Shown: positions 8,881-17,404, counted from the stretch's first letter. The stretch: 43,569 nt of DNA from an uncultured Actinomycetes bacterium (GCA_903891755.1 CAITFY010000072.1:1-43569), one strand, 5' to 3'. Numbers and translations: made by a program. The notes: generated by a model not told the origin, from the letters alone.

Positions 8881-9308
8881 CGCGGATTTTGTACGTAATC
8901 CACTAGGGCACTTCGCTCTGAGTCGATTTCGCTCACATGCGATTTAACAACATCACCGATAGAGACAATTGAGATTAAATCTCCCGCATCATTAACAACA
9001 GGTACGTGGCGGATTCGCTTATCAGTCATAAGTGTCATTAATTCCGCAACGGTTGATTGAGGAGTGCAGGTAGTTACATTTACCGTCATGATGTCACGGA
9101 CATGCAAACGTCCGAGTTCATGAAAATGAATCGGAAGCGCAGCGACTATGTCGCGTTCTGAAACAATTCCCGCGATTCGAAGCCCGTCTGGGGAGACGAC
9201 AAGCGCTCCAACTTTTAGAGATGCAAGCATTTCAACGAGTGATGCGATAGATGTTTCGGCCGTAACGGTATAAACCGCTTTGCCGCTGATCAAGGACGAA
9301 ACTTTCAT
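8877..9308 (-). CDS. CBS-pair domain protein
   Basis: A 143-aa stand-alone protein composed of two CBS domains (about residues 5-62 and 72-128), with GIVSERDIVAAL closing the first and RIRHVPVVN...SIVSIGDVV the second. CBS pairs bind adenosyl nucleotides and act as energy or ligand sensors. The open frame extends upstream to 9560, but the ATG at 9308 has a good AAGGGG ribosome-binding site and begins the CBS homology, so the longer form is rejected. It diverges from the tandem COG4705-like genes. Confidence 0.9.
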   Translation of the reverse strand: MKVSSLISGKAVYTVTAETSIASLVEMLASLKVGALVVSPDGLRIAGIVSERDIVAALPIHFHELGRLHVRDIMTVNVTTCTPQSTVAELMTLMTDKRIRHVPVVNDAGDLISIVSIGDVVKSHVSEIDSERSALVDYVQNPR

Positions 9309-9396
9309 GAGAACCCCTTTGTTCGCTGGGTTTGAATAATTCTCCTTTCCCAGCCTCGTGACAAGGGTTTTGGCGGAAGGCTTGTTAAATACTCGG

Positions 9397-9402
9397 TAAC
9401 TT
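9397..9402 (+). promoter_or_regulatory. Candidate -10 box for the tandem membrane-protein genes
   Basis: TAACTT at 9397-9402 ends 6 nt before the GTG start at 9409. There is no Shine-Dalgarno, so this supports a leaderless GTG start. The -35 region is not recognisable. Confidence 0.4.
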
Positions 9403-9408
9403 ATCCCA

Positions 9409-10182
9409 GTGAAAATAGGCATCCAGAGGTTCGCCGAACGCTTTCCAGCGCCAGTGGCGAGCAAAGTACCTGAGATTGGCCTCTCTTTTTGGGTAATCAA
9501 GATTCTGAGTACGGGAATGGGTGAGGACACCTCCGATTTTCTGGTCCACCAATTCGGCAAGGCTCCAGCAGTTATATCTGGATTAATTATCCTTCTCGCC
9601 GGACTTTACTTTCAGTTTAAAGCAGTTCGATATAACAGATGGATATATTGGTTTGCAGTGGTGATGGTCAGCGTATTTGGAACCATGGCCGCGGATGTAC
9701 TACATCTTGGCCTGGGAATTCCTTACTTAATTTCAACAATATTTTTCCTCTTTGCACTCATTGCCGTTTTTTGGACGTGGAATAAGGTTGAGGGAACTCT
9801 TTCAATTGAGAGTATTAGTACCCAACGCCGAGAATTATTTTATTGGCTCGCCGTGTTAACAACTTTTGCTTTAGGAACTGCGGCTGGGGATATGACGGCC
9901 CACACTTTGAACTGGGGTTTTCTTTCATCTGGAGTCTTTTTCGCTGTCACCTTTGCACTTCCCGGTTTGGGTTACATTGCATTCAAGTATTCTGGCGTTG
10001 CAGCATTTTGGATTTCATACATAATCACCAGACCATTTGGAGCTTCATTTGCAGATTGGTTCGGCGCAGATAAGGCAAAAGGCGGGTTAGGGTATGGATT
10101 CGGAAAGACCGCACTGGTATTAACCGTTGGAATTTTAATAATGGTAGCCACTACAACGAAAGAGAAGAATCCCAATGGATAA
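9409..10182 (+). CDS. COG4705-like membrane protein, copy 1
   Basis: A 257-aa hydrophobic protein with about eight helices. A motif F-W-x6-T/R-x-G-x3-A/G-D recurs four times (around FWVIKILSTGMGED, YWFAVVMVSVFGTMAAD, YWLAVLTTFALGTAAGD and FWISYIITRPFGASFAD), which is characteristic of COG4705-type uncharacterised membrane-anchored proteins. GTG 9409 is chosen because a -10-like box lies exactly 6 nt upstream and the N-terminus then aligns with copy 2. It overlaps copy 2 by 8 nt. The function is unknown. Confidence 0.8.
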   Translation: MKIGIQRFAERFPAPVASKVPEIGLSFWVIKILSTGMGEDTSDFLVHQFGKAPAVISGLIILLAGLYFQFKAVRYNRWIYWFAVVMVSVFGTMAADVLHLGLGIPYLISTIFFLFALIAVFWTWNKVEGTLSIESISTQRRELFYWLAVLTTFALGTAAGDMTAHTLNWGFLSSGVFFAVTFALPGLGYIAFKYSGVAAFWISYIITRPFGASFADWFGADKAKGGLGYGFGKTALVLTVGILIMVATTTKEKNPNG

Positions 10183-10990
10183 CGTTCAAGATCACCTTCA
10201 CAAGCAATTTCACGATAATCGACTTCTCGTAAAGGTCCCTCAAGTAACGCTCTTCTTTTGGATAATTAAAGTGCTCTGTACAACTGTCGGAGAGACCTTT
10301 GCCGACTACCTCAACAACACCTTGGGTTTTGGCCTTAACGGCACCACCGCAGTGACAGTTGTTGCGCTGGTAATTGCACTCTTCTTTCAATTTCGTTCTA
10401 AAACCTACAAACCATTTCTATACTGGCTTGTCGTAGTGCTGATTAGCGTCGCAGGTACTCTCTTTACCGATAATTTAACTGACAACTTCAATATTTCATT
10501 GCTAACTTCAAGCTTGGTATGGGCAGTGCTTCTCGGACTAACTTTTGCAGCTTGGCATCGCTCTGAGAAGACTCTTTCGATTCATAGCATCTTTACCTCA
10601 AAGCGAGAATCCTTTTACTGGCTCACCATTCTCTTTACATTTGCACTTGGAACTGGTGTCGGTGATCTCATTGCGGAACGCTTTGATCTTGGTTATGGAA
10701 TTTCCTTCTTTATTTTTGCGGGGGCAATCGTGATTGTGAGCCTGTTATGGAGATTCAAATTTGTAAACCCAGTACTTGGATTCTGGGCGGTCTATGTAAT
10801 TACTCGCCCACTCGGAGCAGCCATTGGAGATCAAATGGCACAGAACGATCCTAAGTACGGTGGATGGGGATTGGGCACAACCAATACCAGCTACATTTTC
10901 TTGTCACTGATACTGGTGCTTGTAATTTACTTAGGCATCAGCAAGCGCGATCAAATAGTGATTGATCCCGCTTCAGTTGTCACAGACTAA
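10175..10990 (+). CDS. COG4705-like membrane protein, copy 2
   Basis: Paralogue of the preceding gene (271 aa) with the same four-fold motif: FWIIKVLCTTVGETFAD, YWLVVVLISVAGTLFTD, YWLTILFTFALGTGVGD and FWAVYVITRPLGAAIGD. An 8-nt overlap with copy 1 and an AAGAGAAG ribosome-binding site upstream of the ATG indicate cotranslation. The proteins probably form a heteromer or are a recent tandem duplicate that diverged. The 3' end overlaps the convergent DUF4389 gene by 11 bp. Confidence 0.8.
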   Translation: MDNVQDHLHKQFHDNRLLVKVPQVTLFFWIIKVLCTTVGETFADYLNNTLGFGLNGTTAVTVVALVIALFFQFRSKTYKPFLYWLVVVLISVAGTLFTDNLTDNFNISLLTSSLVWAVLLGLTFAAWHRSEKTLSIHSIFTSKRESFYWLTILFTFALGTGVGDLIAERFDLGYGISFFIFAGAIVIVSLLWRFKFVNPVLGFWAVYVITRPLGAAIGDQMAQNDPKYGGWGLGTTNTSYIFLSLILVLVIYLGISKRDQIVIDPASVVTD

Positions 10991-11564
10991 ATGAAGGGTA
11001 TTCGTCTGTAACCAGCGCAACGGTATAGCCGTAGATCCGATTCCAGAAGTCAATCGTTCCTAGGACTGTCTTAGCTGCCACTTCTGGGTAATTTCCAGTG
11101 ATTGAGGTTGCGAGCCAAGCGTAAATGGTCAGGAGCGCTGAAATAAGGGCGTAGATAATTCCGACAATATAAAGAGGAATTGCGAGGAACCATTTCACCA
11201 ATGGGAGCCAACGATTGAGCTTCTTTCCGCCTTCAATATCAGGGAATATGACCGCGATATTTGGATTGCGCTCAATTGATGGGTATTCATCAGTCAAAAG
11301 AAAGAGATATGCGCTTACTCGCGTGCTTAGTTCCATCACTGCATGGTTAAAAGTGAGAACATAACTTGGATAAACCTCACGAAAGATTAAAGCCAGCGCG
11401 GCCGGAAGCACGAGCACAGGCGTGCTCCATCCAGCGTGCATCACTTGGTAAAACGAGCCGAAAAATATTGCGACCGGAACAACGAGTACTCCACGCCAAA
11501 AAACCGTGGTTCGGTTGCGGTTTGTGAGTTGGACATCGACAAGTGTTTCTACCTGATTGCTCAT
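10980..11564 (-). CDS. DUF4389 domain membrane protein
   Basis: A 194-aa protein with four hydrophobic segments. The DUF4389 hallmark 'TDEYPS' appears twice (LLTDEYPSIERNPN in the middle and LVTDEYPSFSL at the very end), and LNRWLPLVKWFLAIPLYIV is another family feature. The function is unknown. The start ATG at 11564 has a TAACCT box ending 6 nt upstream and a TTGAAG -35 at 17 bp spacing, suggesting leaderless transcription. Confidence 0.85.
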   Translation of the reverse strand: MSNQVETLVDVQLTNRNRTTVFWRGVLVVPVAIFFGSFYQVMHAGWSTPVLVLPAALALIFREVYPSYVLTFNHAVMELSTRVSAYLFLLTDEYPSIERNPNIAVIFPDIEGGKKLNRWLPLVKWFLAIPLYIVGIIYALISALLTIYAWLATSITGNYPEVAAKTVLGTIDFWNRIYGYTVALVTDEYPSFSL

Positions 11565-11570
11565 GTGTAG

Positions 11571-11608
11571 AGGTTAGCCTTGGGATTGGGTCACTTCAAG
11601 GATAAAAT
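11571..11608. promoter_or_regulatory. Overlapping divergent promoters in a 50-bp intergenic region
   Basis: Leftward: -35 TTGAAG (minus strand of 11594-11599), 17-bp spacer, -10 TAACCT (11571-11576), 6 nt to ATG 11564. Rightward: -35 TTGGGA (11580-11585), 17-bp spacer, -10 TAAAAT (11603-11608), 6 nt to ATG 11615. The two promoters interleave face to face, so polymerases would compete, and both transcripts would be leaderless. Confidence 0.6.
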
Positions 11609-11614
11609 CACCTA

Positions 11615-12148
11615 ATGGCGCAAGCACTTGAAAGTTCACGTGTGCTGCTGCGCAGTTGGCAAGAGAGCGATTTGGAACCCTGGATTGCGCTTAACCTTGA
11701 TCCCGAAAATCTCAAGTACTTTCCAAGGGTCTATTCCGCTGAAGAATCTCGTGCAAGTTTCCTTCGTATTCGCGACCTTCTCAACGAGAATTCACTTGGC
11801 CTATGGGCGGCAGAAGAGAAGTCCTTTGGTGCGTTCATGGGTTTTGTGGGGTTGATGCACCACGACATTCCCGGTATCTCTTTTATGCCATGTCATGAAA
11901 TTGGGTGGAGACTAGACAAGAAGTATTGGGGCAAGGGGTATGCAACCGAGGCTGCAAAGGTTGTTCTCGCCTATGGACTCACCGAGTTAAAGATTGAGGA
12001 GATATTCTCCTTTACGGCCAAAGGAAATCTTCCATCGATCAACGTGATGAAGAAAATCGGATTGCACGAGAGGCCAGAGTTAGCTTTTGAGCATCCTCGA
12101 ATTCCAGATGAAAGTCCAGTTAAGTCACACGTTGTGTACTCGACATGA
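11615..12148 (+). CDS. GNAT family N-acetyltransferase (RimJ/RimL-like)
   Basis: A 177-aa acetyl-CoA-dependent acetyltransferase of the Acetyltransf_3 type. The opening ESSRVLLRSWQESDLEPW and the acetyl-CoA pyrophosphate loop IGWRLDKKYWGKGYATEA are typical, as is the closing NLPSINVMKKIGL (motif B). The acceptor could be a protein N-terminus or a small molecule. A TTGGGA-N17-TAAAAT promoter ends 6 nt before the ATG. Its stop overlaps the start of the esterase gene (ATGA), so they form a two-gene operon. Confidence 0.87.
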   Translation: MAQALESSRVLLRSWQESDLEPWIALNLDPENLKYFPRVYSAEESRASFLRIRDLLNENSLGLWAAEEKSFGAFMGFVGLMHHDIPGISFMPCHEIGWRLDKKYWGKGYATEAAKVVLAYGLTELKIEEIFSFTAKGNLPSINVMKKIGLHERPELAFEHPRIPDESPVKSHVVYST

Positions 12149-13017
12149 AACTTCGAACTCTATTGTTACTCTTAATTCTTATTGCTCCGATAAGTATTGA
12201 GAGTAGTTCTGCCGCTAATGTGACTATTCCAAGTTCGAGAAGTTTTAGCCTCTTTGTGCCATCAAATTACTCTGCTGCAACACCGGCGCCACTTGTGATT
12301 GCCCTTTCGGGATATAACCAGAGCGGCGCGGATTTTGAGAGATATCTCAAGCTAACTCCGTTAGCGCAATCAAGTGGATTTCTCTATGTGCATCCCGATG
12401 GGAGCAAGGATCTTCACGGAATCAGATTTTGGAATGGAACTCCTGAGTGTTGTGATTTCCAAAACCCTAAAGTCGATGATGCAAAGTACATCATGAGCAT
12501 CATCTCTCAAGTAGAAGCGAAGTATTCTGTTGATCTTAATCGCATCTACATCATTGGACATTCCAATGGGGGATTTCTAGCAAATAACCTGGCCTGCAAT
12601 TACTCAGATCAGATTGCAGCCGTAGTTAATATGGCAGGAGGAAGTTTTACAAACGCTTCTTCGTGTAAACCGAGTTCGCCTATCAGCGTCTTGGAGATCT
12701 GGGGGACCGCTGATGAGACCTACACAATAAATCATATTCTTGGTAAACCTATTCCTGGAGCTCTCAAGATATTTAGTGCATGGGGCGCGGCAAATCATTG
12801 TGATGCTATTACTCAAACCCTTGCGCAGAAATTAGATCTTGATGCGAAAATACTGGGAGCCGAAACTGCGGTTGTTCAATATCAAAATTGTCCCGCAGGA
12901 ACGTCGATTGATTTCTGGAGGATTTCTGGAGCGGGACATACCCCTGAACTAACAATGAACTTTGATCAGAGCGTGATCGATTGGCTTTTTAGTCACCCAA
13001 AAACTCGAGGGATCTAA
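12145..13017 (+). CDS. Secreted LpqC/PHB-depolymerase-like esterase
   Basis: A 290-aa alpha/beta hydrolase with a Sec signal peptide (cleavage near SSAANV, residue about 23). The nucleophile elbow GHSNGG places Ser140. Asp190 (GTADET) and His265 (GAGHTPE) complete a plausible triad. The WNGTPECCDF segment is the conserved feature of LpqC, feruloyl esterase and PHB depolymerase-like enzymes. It probably hydrolyses ester-linked polymer or plant-derived substrates outside the cell. It starts in a 4-nt overlap with the GNAT gene. Confidence 0.88.
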   Translation: MKLRTLLLLLILIAPISIESSSAANVTIPSSRSFSLFVPSNYSAATPAPLVIALSGYNQSGADFERYLKLTPLAQSSGFLYVHPDGSKDLHGIRFWNGTPECCDFQNPKVDDAKYIMSIISQVEAKYSVDLNRIYIIGHSNGGFLANNLACNYSDQIAAVVNMAGGSFTNASSCKPSSPISVLEIWGTADETYTINHILGKPIPGALKIFSAWGAANHCDAITQTLAQKLDLDAKILGAETAVVQYQNCPAGTSIDFWRISGAGHTPELTMNFDQSVIDWLFSHPKTRGI

Positions 13018-13106
13018 AGGGAAAGAGTTCAGACTTTTCCTGATTATCGGCTGTGAGTATTCCCGCGTCTCATAATTCCGCCCAACTGCTGAGGTATCAT
13101 CGAGCC

Positions 13107-13154
13107 ATGTTGGGCAAAAAATCTAGGGTTGATGTGAGGGCGGTGCTCTCATGA
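13107..13154 (+). CDS. Possible 15-codon upstream ORF of the FRD-like gene
   Basis: ATG at 13107 opens a 15-residue frame (MLGKKSRVDVRAVLS) whose TGA overlaps the ATG of the ferric-reductase-like gene (ATGA at 13151-13154). A GAGG sits about 11 nt upstream. It could be a translationally coupled leader peptide or chance. No homology can be judged at this length. Confidence 0.25.
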   Translation: MLGKKSRVDVRAVLS

Positions 13155-14482
13155 ACCGCGCCGAAACAACGTCTAGATGGGCAAGCCTGGTCCTAGGTCT
13201 GGGTCTCGGACTTTCCTTAGGTATCTTTTTCAAAACCACAACTCTTCATGACTGGAGTTGGCCGTATCCGCTTATCACATCACTTTCACGAATTTGTGCC
13301 ATGTCTGGAACTTACTTGGCCCTCGTAGGTCTCGTTATGGTCTCTCGAATTGCATGGATTGAAAAGGCGGTTGGTCACGATCGCCTGGTGTTGTGGCATC
13401 GCAAATTGGGTCCTTACACCTTGTTCCTGATTGGATTCCATGTTCTCTTCGTGTCGGTTGCCTATGCCGGCAATGATGGGTCGCGAATAGGACAAGAGCT
13501 TTGGCATTTCACATGGACTTACGATTGGATGCTTCCAGCTACCGTTGGTTTCTTCTTCTTTTTACTTGCCGGAATTACTTCATATAAAAAAGTACGCGCA
13601 AAAATGTCCTATGAAACTTGGTGGACAATCCACTTGTATACCTACCTCGCGATTGCGCTAAGTTTCATGCATCAGATTCGTACAGGTCCCATGTTTATGT
13701 TTCATCCGATTTATAAGTGGTATTGGATAGGTTTGTACCTGATCTCCGCGGGAATCGTTTTGTATTGGAGATTTGCAATTCCGATTTACCGTTACTTTAG
13801 ACATGAATTGCGTATCCACAAGATTGTGGATGAAGGCGCAAATATGGTTTCTGTCATCATGCGCGGCCGCGATCTTGATCGGATGAAAGCTCAAGGAGGT
13901 CAATTTTTTAGTTGGCGGTTCTTGACCCCTGGCCATATTTGGGTCTCCCATCCTTATTCGCTTTCGGCGACGCCCACTGATCTCGAGTTAAAAATAACCG
14001 TGAAGAATTTAGGAGATGGTTCTGGTTCTGTCAGCAAAATACCTACAGGTACTCGCGTCTACTTTGAAGGTCCTTACGGTGTATTTACTGCGCAAAAAGT
14101 TACAAAGGGATTGGGCCAAGTGGTTCTGGTCGGCGGGGGAGTCGGAATCGCTCCTCTGTTGGCTTTGATGGATGAGTTTGATGAATCTGTTGCTATCGAC
14201 GTTCTCTTTCGTGTTTCTAAAGAGGAAGAGATTGTTCTCAACCGCGAACTCGATGAATTAGCCAAGCGGCGCGGCGCCCAGGTTCATTATTTGGTCGGGC
14301 CAAGAAAGAAGCATCCGATGAATGCGCGCGAAATTATGAAATATGTCCCCTCCTTCAGATATAGCGATGTCTATGTTTGCGGCCCAACCTCGATGGTCGA
14401 GGCGGTAAGAGAAGCAGCTGAAGCCTGCGGGGTACCAAAGAACCGTTTCCATGCAGAAATATTCGAATTTCATGCAAATTAG
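13151..14482 (+). CDS. Ferric-reductase-like transmembrane flavohaem oxidoreductase
   Basis: A 443-aa protein with a six-helix ferric-reductase-like domain (about residues 10-215) carrying paired haem-ligand histidines (HRKLGPYTLFLIGFH and the TIHLYTY...FMHQI helix). A ferredoxin-NADP+ reductase module follows: HPYSLSA for FAD, GGGVGIAPLLAL for NAD(P)H, and DVYVCGPTSMVEAV. Such proteins pass electrons from cytosolic NAD(P)H across the membrane via haem. The next gene, 27 nt downstream, encodes an extracytoplasmic FMN-binding domain, a common partner in flavin-based transmembrane electron transfer. The acceptor is not known. Confidence 0.92.
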   Translation: MNRAETTSRWASLVLGLGLGLSLGIFFKTTTLHDWSWPYPLITSLSRICAMSGTYLALVGLVMVSRIAWIEKAVGHDRLVLWHRKLGPYTLFLIGFHVLFVSVAYAGNDGSRIGQELWHFTWTYDWMLPATVGFFFFLLAGITSYKKVRAKMSYETWWTIHLYTYLAIALSFMHQIRTGPMFMFHPIYKWYWIGLYLISAGIVLYWRFAIPIYRYFRHELRIHKIVDEGANMVSVIMRGRDLDRMKAQGGQFFSWRFLTPGHIWVSHPYSLSATPTDLELKITVKNLGDGSGSVSKIPTGTRVYFEGPYGVFTAQKVTKGLGQVVLVGGGVGIAPLLALMDEFDESVAIDVLFRVSKEEEIVLNRELDELAKRRGAQVHYLVGPRKKHPMNAREIMKYVPSFRYSDVYVCGPTSMVEAVREAAEACGVPKNRFHAEIFEFHAN

Positions 14483-14509
14483 CGTGTCTAGTGAAGGGAA
14501 TGTGAAGTA

Positions 14510-15148
14510 ATGGGTGCAACCAAAGCAACTCTCATAGTCGTTGGCACCGTGGGAGGACTCGGGGCAGTGCTGGCCTATTCGCCTCCACATCACACCGCCA
14601 GCGGTAGTGGAATGGGAAGCGTTCCACTCGGAGGGGTTAAAAAGACGCCAGCCGCTGCTCAGACACCAGCAAGTGAGCCAACCACCCCAGCGCCGGTTGC
14701 AACTTCAGCCGCTCCAGTCTCGACCCCAGCTCCTGTTAAAAGTACGGCTCCGGCAAAGACAACTGTTCCAGCGACTAAGCCATCAAAGAAACCTGTTACT
14801 AAAAAGACTCCATCTGCACCCAAGTTAGCGAACGGTGTATTTACGGGAGCGGCGGCAAGTGCGGAACATGGCGGGACCGTTTACGGTCAAGTTCAAGTTC
14901 AAGTAACCATGGTGAATTCGAAGATCACAAATGTTGTGGTCGTTAAGGCGCCTACTGGACCAATCTCAGATGACATCAATCGCACAGCTGTTCCTGAATT
15001 GATTCAGCAAACCCTTGCTGCAACCACTCATGTTGGAGATATCACTGGAGTGAGTAGCGCAAGTGCCACATCACAAGGTTATTACGACTCTTTGGTTAGC
15101 GCTATTTCAAAAGCTGGACCAACCGCTCTTTCAAACGCCGGTCTATAA
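14510..15148 (+). CDS. Membrane-anchored FMN-binding domain protein
   Basis: A 212-aa protein with an N-terminal hydrophobic anchor (residues 4-24), a long Ala/Pro/Thr/Lys-rich extracytoplasmic linker (about 45-105) and a C-terminal FMN-binding domain (about 107-210). The flavinylation-type motif reads SSAS at 182-185 where the family consensus is SGAT, leaving Ser185 as the candidate attachment residue. Covalent FMN would need an ApbE transferase, which is not in this window. The gene follows the FRD-like reductase and probably receives its electrons. A GAAGGGA ribosome-binding site lies upstream. Confidence 0.85.
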   Translation: MGATKATLIVVGTVGGLGAVLAYSPPHHTASGSGMGSVPLGGVKKTPAAAQTPASEPTTPAPVATSAAPVSTPAPVKSTAPAKTTVPATKPSKKPVTKKTPSAPKLANGVFTGAAASAEHGGTVYGQVQVQVTMVNSKITNVVVVKAPTGPISDDINRTAVPELIQQTLAATTHVGDITGVSSASATSQGYYDSLVSAISKAGPTALSNAGL

Positions 15149-15149
15149 A

Positions 15150-15674
15150 TTATCGGTCGGCGGCGATTCTCCACTTTTCCATGATTGTTAGTTGCTTGGT
15201 CATGGCGGAGTAGTGCGCCAACTCTTTCTTCTGATTCTTTGAGTGGACTGCTAATACGCATTTTTTTGCGGTCGCAACGTTGGTGTAGCACTTTGTTATA
15301 GCTTGCTGTTGGCTCAACTCAAAGGAGTACCAAGAGTATGCCGCTAGATCATAGGACCTAAAAGTTGTGCGAGCTGGGTAGGTAGTATTCGAAGTTGGGC
15401 TCAGATAAGTCCAATTCTTGGCTAAGTCTTTATCGAATGTGACCAATGCGGTTTTGATTGTAAAGAGCTGCTTATTCATCTTCGATACCGCGGCTTGAAC
15501 CGTTGCCGAAGAAGCCTTCGTTGTGATCGTGCCATTGATAACGCTGAAATCATGAATGCTCACTACGGTCGCATCGTATTCTCCAACGAGGTCAACTGCC
15601 TTCGCTGGAGCGGACATCAGCCCCAGCACGCAGAGTGCTAAGGCTGATGTAGCTAAACGTTTCTTTGCCTTCAT
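15150..15674 (-). CDS. Small secreted hypothetical protein
   Basis: A 174-aa product with a clear signal peptide (MKAKKRLATSALALCVLGLMSAPAKA) and a mostly helical mature part containing two cysteines (about 120 aa after the start). ATG 15674 is favoured because it overlaps the stop of the upstream gene (TAATG); an in-frame ATG at 15683 is possible. It is the last gene of the leftward multicopper oxidase operon, so its role is presumably linked to that secreted machinery. No family is recognised. Confidence 0.75.
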   Translation of the reverse strand: MKAKKRLATSALALCVLGLMSAPAKAVDLVGEYDATVVSIHDFSVINGTITTKASSATVQAAVSKMNKQLFTIKTALVTFDKDLAKNWTYLSPTSNTTYPARTTFRSYDLAAYSWYSFELSQQQAITKCYTNVATAKKCVLAVHSKNQKKELAHYSAMTKQLTIMEKWRIAADR

Positions 15675-17404
15675 TATGCCCATTTAGCAACGATAGTGAT
15701 ATCGCCACTTGGGGTAAATGGTGAGGTTATTGGGGTTCCATTGACATCACCATTTGCCCAAGAGAGCGTTAAGGCTCCGTTGGTAAGAGTTGGCAATGTA
15801 ACTGCAGATCCCTGGGCGACCACCATTGAGGTGATATCTGGGCTTGCCAGGTTATTTGTTCCACCGTTGGGATCGATGATAACGATCGAAGAGGTTGAAG
15901 CAGCCGGGATAACCGAGAAGGCGAAGGTCACTTGCGGAGCGGCAAAATATGGTGCTGCTCCAGCTTGATCTGCGTGGATAGTGCAGGTACCAGCAGCGAG
16001 AGCGTGAACTTCAGTAACAGAAGCAACGGTAACAAGTGAGCAAATTGTGCTACTTGTCGTGTCAACCGTATAGGTGACAGGCAGTGAGCTGGATGCTGCA
16101 GCCTGCAGAGCCTGATTAAATCCACCAACACGCATGTGAACAGGGTTGATGTATGAAATCTGCTGATTGATGCCAGCAATAACGGTGAGCGTGAAGTGTG
16201 CGGTAGAACTTCCCGATGCGTTCGTAGCTGTCAATGTATAGGAAGTATTTGCTTGAGCGTTTGTAGGTGCTCCACTCAAAATACCTGTTGTTACATTGAA
16301 TGTGGTCCCCGCAGGTGCAGCAGGGGAGAGAGCGTAACTCGTTACTGCGTCACCGGTATTCTTGATGACGTATCCAGGGATAGCCTCTAACTGATTTACT
16401 GAAATCGCTGAGGTGGAAAGCGTAATTGCAGGAGCTTTCAGAGTGACAGTAATTACGCCACCGGTTCCACCGGTTCCACCGGTTCCATACGAACTTGGCG
16501 GCGGTGGTGGTGGTGGAGAATAAACAGCGTCGGCGGCAAGCACTGTGATATCACCCGATGTGGTTGACCCGTTTGGATAGTCATTCCGAGTGGTTGTAAC
16601 GGTCACGGAAGTCTTGACGCTTGCAGCCAACTTTGTAACTGTGATCTGCCCCGTACTTGAAATAAAGACAGTTCCACCTGCTACATCTTTAGCAGTCCAT
16701 GTAAATGCTGAATCGTAATTAGCAATCTGGACGATGTAGCCATCTTTCGTAGGTGTGATAGTTCCTAAAGTTGGAACCAGCGCAACTGCAGGTGCCGTGG
16801 TTGTAGGAGTAATTGTTGGGGGAGTGACAACAGGTGTTGGAGTAGGAACCGGTACTGGGATGAGTGGAGCAGTGGGCGTTGGTGGTACGAATGGACGCGC
16901 GATTGTTCCGACGGTAGCTAGCTTCAAAAGTTTTGCAGAGAAGAGGACAGATGCTTTGCCCTTGACGGTTACAAAGATAGTCGCGGTCTTAGCGATGGTG
17001 CTCTTGAATGAGAAGGCGAATGTTCCAACCTTGTCAGCGGTGTAAGTGCCGATTGCGGTTTGAGCGGCCTTTGCGTTCTTCAAGAGAGAAAGTCCAAGCA
17101 CTGCCTTTAGCTTCGCGAACTTTGGTCCCGCAGCAAGGGTGTATTGCACCTTTGGGGCTGGCTTTGTTGCTACCACTGGCTTTGTTGTTGACTGAACTTT
17201 GGGGGTTGCAGCCTTGGGTGCTGTCACCTTTGGCGCAGCTGCTGGCTTTGTTTGTGGCATAACCATTCCCGCTGGCATTGGGGTTTGCGTTGGCGTCGCC
17301 GCATTAGCAGATTGCCCAAGGAAGCCAGTTACTGAAATCAATGCCCCGGAAAGGGCGATAGCGAGTATCGCCTTTCCTTGCGCTGTCTTCGAATTGATAT
17401 TCAT
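15674..17404 (-). CDS. Secreted Ig-like/InlB-repeat surface protein
   Basis: A 576-aa protein starting at ATG 17404, which has an AGAGGAA ribosome-binding site; the upstream in-frame extension is rejected. Order of parts: signal peptide (about 1-36), Pro/Ala/Thr/Lys-rich stretch, a lysine-rich beta domain, a second PT-rich linker, a seven-proline run followed by a GTGGTGGTGG tract, a putative Ig (He_PIG-like) domain ending in PAGTTFNVTTGILSGAP, another beta domain, and a C-terminal Listeria-Bacteroides (InlB B-type) repeat. No sortase motif is seen. It follows the oxidase gene by 13 nt, so one operon is likely. Confidence 0.85.
   Translation of the reverse strand: MNINSKTAQGKAILAIALSGALISVTGFLGQSANAATPTQTPMPAGMVMPQTKPAAAPKVTAPKAATPKVQSTTKPVVATKPAPKVQYTLAAGPKFAKLKAVLGLSLLKNAKAAQTAIGTYTADKVGTFAFSFKSTIAKTATIFVTVKGKASVLFSAKLLKLATVGTIARPFVPPTPTAPLIPVPVPTPTPVVTPPTITPTTTAPAVALVPTLGTITPTKDGYIVQIANYDSAFTWTAKDVAGGTVFISSTGQITVTKLAASVKTSVTVTTTRNDYPNGSTTSGDITVLAADAVYSPPPPPPPSSYGTGGTGGTGGVITVTLKAPAITLSTSAISVNQLEAIPGYVIKNTGDAVTSYALSPAAPAGTTFNVTTGILSGAPTNAQANTSYTLTATNASGSSTAHFTLTVIAGINQQISYINPVHMRVGGFNQALQAAASSSLPVTYTVDTTSSTICSLVTVASVTEVHALAAGTCTIHADQAGAAPYFAAPQVTFAFSVIPAASTSSIVIIDPNGGTNNLASPDITSMVVAQGSAVTLPTLTNGALTLSWANGDVNGTPITSPFTPSGDITIVAKWA

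Noticed and set aside
9309-9560. N-terminal extension of the CBS protein to 9560
   Set aside because: It overlaps the divergent membrane-protein gene and has no homology; ATG 9308 has a good ribosome-binding site and starts the CBS domain.
13018-13060. Terminator-like hairpin after the esterase gene (GGAAAG...CTTTTCC)
   Set aside because: The stem has only about six pairs with a bulge and no T-tract follows, so it is not supported.
16455-16520. Short GGT/CCACCGGTT iterations as a possible mobile or regulatory repeat
   Set aside because: They encode the seven-proline and GTGG tracts of the surface protein, so they are explained by low-complexity coding sequence.
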